Shown in pieces: positions 55,398 through 64,000 of a stretch of DNA of 64,000 nt. The notes beneath the pieces are model-generated. The model was not told the origin of the DNA, searched no databases, and was given only the letters and a program-made list of their open reading frames with translations. The translations under genes and the position numbers were made by a program. The first letter of the stretch is position 1. Each line of letters begins with the position of its first letter. The DNA is from Eutrigla gurnardus (Eukaryota; Chordata; Actinopteri; Perciformes; Triglidae). Location of the stretch: NCBI GenBank assembly GCA_963514095.1, contig OY741267.1, positions 14,068,261 to 14,132,260 on the forward strand. The letters are read 5' to 3'.

Positions 55398-56240
55398 AGC
55401 AACACTAAAGAGTATTTAGTGCCTTAAAATAATGTTTACAAAATAGTTTCAGTGGTTCATCACCTCAAAACTGATGAACGGCACTTCAGCATTCGCTCTG
55501 CGGCCCTCTATTGGCTGTAACCGCACTATGTAACTTTGCCTGGTCGGGTAGCGGTTTTGTAGTTCTAATGAGACTACGAATTTGACCTGCTTTACGGCAA
55601 GCGTTACAAAAGCCGGTAGGTGGAGGCTCTGCGTAGAGATCAGTGGGAGAACACCTGGCAGGTGCGTGGAAGATACCTTGCAGCTAGGTAGTTTTTAAAT
55701 TGGCGTCATGGCAGAGCCTGCAAAGAAAAGGAGGAGTATAATGTCCGATGAGGCGAAGAAAAGAAAACGGGAGCATGACAGAAGAAGAAAGAGCTCGAAC
55801 GAGAGTGAATATCGGACCGGCTCACACTCGTTGGCGAGAGCTGAAGGAGGCTACAAAATGCAAGACGGATGGTGACTCGGCTTTGTTGCTGCTGGACTTG
55901 TAAATAATACCGGTAATCATTTTTTTTCCAACAGTGTGCATCTGTGTATAATACATTGTCGATTATTTTATTGGCTCATGTTAGCTAAGGCGTTAGCTAT
56001 TGTGCTAATATATATGTAACTATCGCTATGGCTCATGTAAGCTAATCTTAGCTAAGACGTTAGCTACTCTACCTTGTCACTGGACATCGTTCCAATCGTT
56101 CATCGTTTCCAGAGCCGGTTCTGCATACAAACAAATAACGTGCGTGCGATGGTAGGCTAAATTATTTACGACGGCAGTAATGGACAATTCCGCTTCCAAC
56201 CTGTAGGGGGACCAAAGAGGAAAAGTTCTTAAGTGTTGCT
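55398..56240. mobile_element. TTAA-flanked inverted-repeat DNA element with small ORF remnant
   Basis: The ends AGCAACACTAAAGAG and, reversed, AGCAACACTTAAGAA are inverted repeats flanked by TTAA on both sides (55394-55397 and 56241-56244), the target duplication of piggyBac and Kolobok elements. Inside, the plus strand from 55709 encodes MAEPAKKRRS, SDEAKKRKREHDRRRKSS and, after a frameshift, TRWRELKEATKCKTDGDSAL ending in LLLDL and a stop. Short KR-rich/RWRELKE peptides like this recur in fish transposon-derived sequences. No transposase is seen. Confidence 0.75.
55709..55901 (+). pseudogene. Frameshifted KR-rich / RWRELKE peptide ORF of a transposon
   Basis: The start ATGGCAGAGCCTGC opens a basic peptide (AKKRKREHDRRRKSS) that in its own frame stops after a nonsense tail. 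A one-base shift near 55820 restores TRWRELKEATKCKTDGDSAL and a stop at 55899-55901. The restored tail is a pattern I recall from many fish repeat-encoded proteins, so this looks like a decayed transposon exon. Function unknown. Confidence 0.5.
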
Positions 56241-58639
56241 TTAAACAACATACTCTCATCCAGAAACTAATTTAACGTTTAACGTTAATATCATCCTAGA
56301 CATTACTCAGCCCTTTCAGTTGGCAATGTGATGGAATCTGGGGAGCTCTGATAGATAGACTAGTAGTTAAATGGGAAATAGAAGAATGTTGCAACACATT
56401 TACCAGGACATTTGATTTGTTATTTTGTATTTTCAATAATTGGGAAATTGCTTTCCAGGTTTCCAGGATGCGTGGCAACGCTTGTATGTGTTAACTTGGA
56501 TTTAGATATAATGGTTCTGAAGGAAAGCTACCTCTACTATCCATATTTGTAGGAGAATCCTCAAAAACAAGAAGCTTATTTTGCACCCTAAAGCAGGATC
56601 AAACACATTATATCTTAGCATATGATCACTTCTTCAGATTAGGTGACCAGACTGAAGCTGAAACACAGTCGATCACAGTTTGCAATCATGTCTTCTTGAG
56701 ATCTGGCAGGACGTGCCCGAGAAAAACCTCTGAGATCAGGAAGGAGAAAACCACAGCCAACATTGCAGAATGTGTGAAAAAAACATAAACCCAGCAATGT
56801 TTTTATTCCGAATGCACCATGTCAGCCAGATTGGTGTATAACCATGCTGCTGACATGCAGTCAGTGCTAAATATAGGTATCAACTTGAATTTTGAAGTTA
56901 TTACCCAGCAGAAGTGCTGATTTAGTCTCCCCTGTATTGCTAGCTGTGTGGCCATTGTCTGTTTGTCTCTTCAATAGTAGATTGTTCTAAAAACAGCGGT
57001 GCAAAGCTTTAATGTCCCAGAGGGCGAATAGAGCAACTTGCAACCAACAATCAATAGTAGTAAATATTAAATACAAAATCAATTCAGATGCTACATCCAC
57101 ATATAAACAGGTTTGAATTTGCCTTGCAGTCCATCCGACTCTTTGTTTATCTACAAAACAACTTGCTACAAGCTGTTAATATTCACAATGAGAATAATTT
57201 AAGATGACTTTAATGACTTGCTGACCTTTCAACTAGTGACATTAGGTGGAAATTCCACTTAGACCAACGCTTTGTTTTATGAAAAAGCATCTTGAAAATG
57301 ACTGTACAGATTTCCACTACATATATATGTATATATGTGTTGGTGTTCTTGTTCCCCAGAGGTTGAATCTTCATGTTTTTGCTCATCACTCATCACAAAA
57401 ATATGAAATTATGGTCAATCTGACATTGAAATGTACAGATACCAAAAGGTTGATATAAAAGCAGATTTATGCTCTCAACATTGAAGCCTTTGGATGATCC
57501 ACTCAGTCACTTTTGATGAGTCTGGCGCTGCACACAACATCAACTCTTCTCACACACAGTTTTTCTTAAATTGTTTCTTGAAATTGCCACTTTGGGATGA
57601 CATTAAGTTCGGCCTGTAATCTTCACCCATGCGTTGACCTGATAGATAGTTTCACATGGTTATATAACAACAATGTGTGGTGGTAGGCAGGCAAAGCTCA
57701 GCAGTAAAAAGATCAGTGTAGGTCTGGTGGCTGGAGTCTGATCTTTATAGCTAAAAGCTAAAGGCCAAAGCTTATAAGTGCTTGACTAACAGACGTGTCC
57801 AGTGACAGGAGAACAGAACAAAGCAGACACTCTGACCTTTACACATGAAGATCCGACTGGAGAAGGAAAAGAAGGAATCGGAGGGAAACAGCTCCGAGAC
57901 AGAGTGGCGTTACAAAGATTTACTGTGTCCACCCTGACAGTATAACTGAAACTAATGTAATTGAGGTGAACTGATGGCTGATGGTCTTTGTGCCACAGCT
58001 GTCACGTTAAATCAAAGAGATCGCCATGGTTTCTCTGCCTCGGTGTCTGTCAAGGAGCCAGATCTAACCACCCATCGACAAAAGCACAGAATAATGGAGG
58101 TCAGGAGTGTGACGGCCAAACAGAGGCTCTGGGAATTGTGAGACGGTCCCAGTGGAAATGTAAAACCACATCAACAGAGACACATGCCACTTTATGTACG
58201 ACGTTTGATGTCTTGTTCGACTTTGTGTCATAAAGAGTTCCTGTATCTACTTACATGCTTATCAGTACTGCATCAGTCATTCTGGAGGAATAATTAGGCA
58301 GATTTTTCTCACAAATACTCCAACTCGTCAATGAAAACGATCAAGAAGTCTGAGATATAGCTTAAACTACATCCAAACAAATACAAAAACACTGTTAAAG
58401 GGAGACTAAGCCCATTTTCCAAAGTCATGAATTTTATTTCATGGTTTAAAACATTCTCTTCCAAATCCCAAAACTAGAGTACTAACTCAAATGTGCGATG
58501 ACATTGAGCATAAGTGTGAGAGCATCCAGGGGAAAGTTCTGAGTGTACAAACTAAACCAATCTATATCATTGTCTATGGAGCAGCTCCAGATTTCAGGAC
58601 ATCACACAAGTTTGAGATGTTTTTGGCTTTGAGAGAAAG

Positions 58640-59060
58640 GAGCTCATCCATCTATTTCCCTCCGCTTATCTGGGGATAAGAACGGCATTCAGACGTCCCT
58701 CTCCCCAGCAGGGCTTTCCAGCTCCTCCAGGCTACATATATAGTCCCTCCCGTGTATTCTGGGTCAACCCTGGGGCCTCCCCCCAGTTGGACGTGCCTGG
58801 AACAGCTCTAAAGGGAGGCGTCCTGGAGGCATCCTGGATCTGAAGCGTGAACCACCTAAACTGGCCCCTTTGAACGTGAAGGAGCAGAGGCTCTACTCCA
58901 AGTTCCCTCCAAAGTCTGAGCCCGGCCAACCTCCGATCTCCTTCTTGTAGTCACTACCCAGTGCTCATGACTTTAGCTGAGGGTCGGAACGCAGATGGAC
59001 TGGTTAATCAAGAGCCTTCCGATTCAGCTCATTTTTACCACAACTGTCTGGTAAAACGGC
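58640..59060. repeat. Diverged high-copy fish retroelement-type repeat
   Basis: Blocks such as CTCTCCCCAGCAGGGCTTTCCAGC, TTGGACGTGCCTGGAACAGC, GGAGGCGTCCTGGAGGCATC, GAAGGAGCAGAGGCTCTACT and GTCACTACCCAGTGCTCATG (each part of the segment) occur in this order in a repeat very common in teleost genomes, usually part of a LINE. The family is not assigned. Confidence 0.6.
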
Positions 59061-60012
59061 CAGTAGCGTTCACCTTTAAATAATTGTTACATCAGAAGCT
59101 AAAATAACTTAAACTAAGCTGAAACAAAGACACAACAGTGCAGTGGGTCATGCGTCCACTTCACCAGCATCTCACTCCTAAAAAGAGTCTCCTTCAGATA
59201 CGGCACATTGATCTGCAACAACCATGACAGCAAAGATGCCAGAGAAAGAATTATGAGACTACGTCTGCACTAAAGCCATTAAATCTTAAAGGCTCTGCAC
59301 TAAAAGCCATTATATGTTAACTTGATGCCTCTGTACACCTACATAAGTATTTTTAAAATACTGGGGCTGCTGAGACGTCTCATCGGGTGTATATTGGGTG
59401 GTGCTACAGTATGCTGGCAACATTTTGACTGAGAGTCTACGTTCTAATAAGAATTATAATATCGTAATGTCACTGTCTGCACAGCAATGCGTTTTGGAGA
59501 GCATTTTTATGACTAATGAGGCTTAGTGAGGCTTAGTGAGGACGGGTGGACAAAACAAATAGGACAATATGTTTTCACAATTAGCCGGCCGCATGTGGAT
59601 GTAGTCGTCTGGGTTAATTGCAACATAATATGAGGTGCAGTCAGCCAAGTACAGCGAGCCCAGACAGCATGACTGAGCATGGCCACACTCCACTGTAACT
59701 TAACAAATGACTGCTTTATCATCAACGTAAACTGATATTTCACCAGAAAGAGAGAGACAGGTAGAGGGACAGTGATTCAGAATAGAAATGAAGAGGCAGA
59801 CAGGAAGTAGGACAGAGAGACAGGCGGCTTACAGCGATGCAAAGGCAGCTGGAAAGGCATGATACAGGCAGACCGTTGTAAGTGCCAGGTCCAGAATAAG
59901 CGCTGTCCATTTGCATGAGAATACAAAGTCTGGAAGGTAATTTCAGCAGCCTGATAACATGTCAGTCTGACAGAGAGTCCAACAGGAAGCTAATGGGCTC
60001 AATGCTGAACTG

Positions 60013-60013
<1 letters not shown>

Positions 60014-60067
<54 letters not shown>
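60014..60067. repeat. (CAG)18 trinucleotide repeat
   Basis: There are eighteen uninterrupted CAG units on the plus strand, (CTG)18 on the cntnap5-like pre-mRNA. The tract lies in intron 2 and is not in an exon. Confidence 0.97.
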
Positions 60068-60068
<1 letters not shown>

Positions 60069-62982
60069 CTGGAAAAACACTGCAGGTTCTCTGCAGGTGA
60101 AGCAGGAGAGATTTACATTTTTTAAATGCCACATTGCAAAAGGGCACTTTTAAATCTTATTTTAGGATGATTTGATTTGTTTTCTTATCCTTGATCTTTC
60201 ATACAGTCAAGTACAATTTGCATCATCGATTTGAAACTTGTTTCAAGATAACGTTTTTTGATGTCTTTATATATTTAACCGATGTAGAACAGACAAGAGG
60301 CAAGTCCCAAAATAGATTGCACACACTAATATTCCGTCCATTTAGAGAAAACTTTTTTTTTTTTTGCTCATCAGATTCAATATGACATTGACATGTGTGT
60401 GTTTTAATGTATTGGTTAAAGGCAGAGTTATCACTTCAACGTTAGTGGGATAATCTAATATTTCAATTTAAAATCTAGTTGGATCCAAGACAGAATGTTG
60501 TACTATTATTAGTAGATGTTGTCCAGAATAAACAACCTGTAAACACAACATTGACATATTATCAACTTGATATGATAAAACCTTTTAAGTCAAGTTTTGG
60601 TCTCAACCCACACCTGATGGAAGTATCTGTCTCTTCAGCTGTCACAAGGTCCATTATGTCCACCAGCTCGTCTTAACGAGACGTTTTCTAAGGTCGAGAA
60701 TCAACTTTCAATCTCATCTTTTAAACCTACATGTAAACTTTTAAACATGTACAAATCTGTGACAAATTTAATCTGATGAGGACGGCGGGATACAATCGAA
60801 AGCTCAAGGACATTGACCGAGTACTTTAGTGATGTACGGAAACCAAGGCTGTTTTTCTGTCACAAGATTGATGTTCAGGAGAGTGAATTTGGGTGTTTTA
60901 TTGTATTCGTTGTGCTACCAGAAGAGAACAACTAAAGAAACATTGCTGTCATAAAAAGTGGAGAGATATAAGTGTTACTGTGGCAGAGTTTAAACTAAAG
61001 GAATGTCTTAAGAAGCCACGGAGGACAACAAAATATGGAGGTCAGCACCAATTTATGTGGTCGTTGTTACACAGTCAAGTCCAAATTCACAGGCTCCAAT
61101 TAAAGTTTAATTCCACCTTCAAATCTCATTCTTTGGGAAAGAGATTACTGTGGCACAATAATCATTTTCCAGTCCATTCCGGCATAATTGCAGTGGTGTC
61201 ACGCTAACTGTCAGCGTCCTGCTGAAGAAAGAAAAGGTTCAAATATGAAGACTGCTATTAACATTTTGGCAGGAAGACAGAGCTGGCTAAATGAGTTTGT
61301 CCCGATGAAAATGGAAATGTGACGGCAGGCGGAGTGAAACTAATGATTACGGCAGAACACAGACTGTACGGCACATAGATGGACAGGCACAATTCAGATT
61401 AAACAAGAGAAGATGTGGAGAAAAGCAAGAGGGATGGAAAAAAGAAATGAAACATGAGAAAAGGGTGGGAGGGTGGGAACAAAGGAGGGTGGGAGGCAAA
61501 GGAGGGAGAAAAAAGATACAAGGTGAGAAGGGGAATAGTCCATTCCTCCTCGGGTTCCTGGTAAAAGGCCATTCGTCTCCAATCAATAGACTATCAGAGC
61601 TTTTTATCCACTTCTGGTGTCAGACGCAGAGCCATCAGGCCTCCGCTGTGATCAGCTTCACCAGGTCAATGTCAGGTGCTCTGGTCTGAGTGCAGAGAGA
61701 TGGCTACTGGGTTTTATAAAGTGTCTGTGTGAAAACAGGTTACCTGAGGTGGTTGTTTCCCTTTGGCAGAGCTGCAATGTTTAAAAAAAAAAGTATTTTT
61801 ATAAGCTGACCCTTTAACTCGTCATATAACACCATCATCAGGTCAAAATGTGTCCAATATGGAGATGCACTGATCGATTAGCAGGTTATCAAAACCGTCT
61901 GGGTTTTCCAGTTGATCAGTCTCATATTAAAACATGTTTTTGGCCGCTGCTGCATAATAATGCAATGTGAACCAAATTCAAACTCTTACATGTTTTTGGC
62001 AAAATCAGCGCATCCCTTCTCCAATACTTTGGCTTAGCTGTGCTTTTTTTTCTAAATGAGCAAATGCTAAATGATGAACATTATAAAAATGCCACCTGCT
62101 GAAAAGCAGCTTTTAGCAGGTGTCTAATGTTTGCTGACGCAGCATTTCACCCAAAGTTCCGCTATGCCTAAGTACAGCCTGGTAGAGCTGCTAGCATGGT
62201 TGTTCTTGTTTAAATCATTTAACATAGACGTACACAGACGGTCCAACATTCACAAAACCCTGCTACAGGACCCACGTCTTGTTTGGAAGCCAATTTATTA
62301 CATTTACATAATATTCAAGATACATATGCTACATAAATGTAGGTGGGATGCGGTTCCATGATTTATTGGTACATCCCTCTTCAAACATGATATATTCCCT
62401 AATTACCTAGATGACTCTGAATTATGCTGACTGACTGTGCAGGTAGTTTTCCAAAACTGATAATCTCAGTTCACTTAGTGGGTAATTGAATTGAGATCCA
62501 GGCTGCTCCTCAGAGAACAAGCAGAAGCAGCAGAGTGTTAGCAGCAGCAGCATGAGATGGAAATGAGTTGGAGATGTTCATTATTCATTGATTTCCTCGG
62601 CGAACAGCTGGAGTTGCTCTCCTGCACTGTGAATGTTGCCGAGGAGGAAATGTGACACATGCAGCTTTCCTTATCGTCTACATGCCAGTGTTGGATTAGG
62701 AAAACAGCTGAATGTCACTAGTTGTTTGTTCAGCCATTTTGCAGTGGTTAATCGTCATGCAATGCTTTTGGAAACACAGTTGGGGTCGCAACATATTTTT
62801 ATTGAGGTCATCAAATTTCTTCCATAGTTACGTACAAATTTGACTCAGTATAGATAAGGCCTGTTGTGAACTGGTTCATAATGGTTTGTCATTTGGGAAA
62901 GTTTGGGAAACGCTTACCTAAAGTGCAATCAGTGCAACATTCGCTTCTTCCCAATTGCAATGTTGGAACGTTGCACTGATAT

Positions 62983-63481
62983 CAGGCCTGTTCAATTAAT
63001 CGATTTTAAATCGTAATCGCAATTATTTAGTTAGGACGATGTTAAAAACGTAAAATCATTAAATCAATTTTTTAGTAAAGTTAAAGTTCTGCACTTTATT
63101 CATTCATTTTTGTTTAATGGACACACCTTAAGATAGATGTGAAAGTGAGGTTTTTCTCTTAATCCCAAAGGAATTGTTTTTTGTTTTTTTTGTTTACAAG
63201 AGGTCTATAAGAAGATAACATGGAGCAAAGCCGGATGGAAAAAGTTCATTAATTGTTCTTTATATTAATCCCTTGAGGGATTTTTTGTTTAATAAGAGCA
63301 AAGTTTGCACTCATATCCCAATGGAGAAATTATTTGCAAAATGTTCAATAAAAAACAGCATATTTGAAATAATTTCTTTGCCTTTTGTCATTTCACAAAA
63401 TAATCGTAATCGTAATCGAAAATCGGATTTTGAGAAAAGAAAATCTGGATTTTATTTTTCGGGCAAAATCGAACAACCCTA
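62983..63481. mobile_element. hAT-like non-autonomous element (499 bp) with 8-bp target duplication
   Basis: It is flanked by perfect ACTGATAT repeats (62975-62982 and 63482-63489), the length typical of hAT. The left end is CAGGCCTGTTC and the right end reversed is TAGGGTTGTTC. The interior is rich in ATCGTAATCG and AAATCG words, as in a common teleost MITE. No transposase frame is present. Confidence 0.82.
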
Positions 63482-64000
63482 ACTGATATCTTGTATAATT
63501 ATATACGATATGACATTTAGCATGATTCAGGTGAATCAGACTCTTCAGTTGCAGTTTGAAGCTGATCCAGATATGTACTAGTACCACAGTATAGAGCCTT
63601 GTCACTATAACCAAAAATCAAAGCAGCATTTTGCAGCAGTTTCGACCATCAAACACACTGAGGACCGCGTTGTGTTCAGCAGGCTCTGCTTCCTTTAGTT
63701 TCCAAGATGTCGGAAATCATTCAGATCCAGATTAAATCCGTCTCCCCCTCCCTGCTGATTCTGGGCTTTGATGTCAGGATACAGCAGTGAAGCTAATTCC
63801 CTGCAGAAAACTCCACAACAAACCACCATCTTCGCTTTGTCAAAACCTCACATCAGCATCCAGGACTCAGCTGAGGTTCTGTGTCGGCGCGAACAAACAG
63901 TTAAATTTATCCTTCAATAGAAACCACATCAACAGAGAATAAAGATGGGGCAAAGCAGCTGCTTGTTCTTGCTTTTGGTCTCTCAGACAAAATGTTGATC

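Larger units (their letters stand above)
53232..64000 (-). other. cntnap5-like intron 2 (partial)
   Basis: No candidate for the first F5/8C exon or signal-peptide exon was found in these 10.8 kb, so they presumably lie further right. Contents: CA/TG tracts (54242-54572), a repeat fragment with GTTAGGTTTAGGAAAAGAGC (about 54745-55010), a TTAA-flanked DNA element (55398-56240), a diverged retroelement-type repeat (58640-59060), (CAG)18 (60014-60067), a purine-rich patch (61400-61530) and a hAT-like element (62983-63481). The stretches 56300-58600 and 60100-62950 show nothing recognised. Confidence 0.7.

Noticed and set aside
59943..60147. Poly-Ala / poly-Cys frames on the minus strand
   Set aside because: They are produced by the (CAG)18 repeat; no splice signals or flanking conserved sequence.
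53290..64000. Possible exons 1-2 (signal peptide and first F5/8C exon)
   Set aside because: I searched the minus strand for a CD.PL...FSSSS-type exon with a phase-1 donor and for a hydrophobic signal exon; nothing convincing was found, so they are taken to be outside the window.

Overview
The window looks like teleost fish nuclear DNA. It carries one large vertebrate-type gene split into short exons with canonical GT-AG introns. The introns hold fish-style interspersed repeats (tRNA-derived SINEs, L2-type LINE pieces, many short inverted-repeat DNA transposons), long dinucleotide microsatellites and two nuclear tRNA-Leu genes. There are no operons and no prokaryotic or viral genes.

Nearly the whole window belongs to one minus-strand gene of the contactin-associated protein (Caspr/CNTNAP, neurexin-IV-like) family. 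The encoded product best resembles CNTNAP5, judged from remembered family sequences. I resolved 17 exons between 53231 and 1116, about 1,003 codons, all in frame across GT-AG junctions. By comparison with the 24-exon family layout they are exons 3-19. In order they encode most of the F5/8C (discoidin) domain (exons 3-4), LamG1 (5-7), LamG2 (8-10), EGF1 (11), the fibrinogen-like module (12-14), LamG3 (15-18), EGF2 (18) and the start of LamG4 (19). The signal-peptide exon, the first F5/8C exon and the promoter lie beyond the right edge. The rest of LamG4, the transmembrane helix and the cytoplasmic tail lie beyond the left edge. The product is expected to be a type I neuronal cell-surface adhesion protein.

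Region by region: 1-1.1 kb is intron 19. From 1.1 to 24.4 kb lie exons 19-11, with introns holding SINEs, an L2 LINE fragment (7.9-8.75 kb), short inverted-repeat elements and microsatellites. The 24.4-35.2 kb stretch is intron 10, the second-longest gap. It holds a 1.5-kb foldback element, a Harbinger-like element nested inside another GC-rich inverted-repeat element, two identical tRNA-Leu(TAA) genes with a degenerate third copy, and a decayed LINE. From 35.2 to 53.2 kb lie exons 10-3. From 53.2 to 64 kb is intron 2, with an 843-bp TTAA-flanked element, a (CAG)18 tract, a LINE/SINE-type repeat and a hAT-like element with an 8-bp target duplication.

The most interesting signals are at the boundary between gene and repeats. 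A (UG)~41 tract lies directly against the exon-14 acceptor. A 1.5-kb palindrome lies 58 nt from the exon-11 acceptor. A head-to-head SINE pair sits inside intron 13. EGF1 has a seventh cysteine, and the LamG1-closing exon is about five codons shorter than expected.
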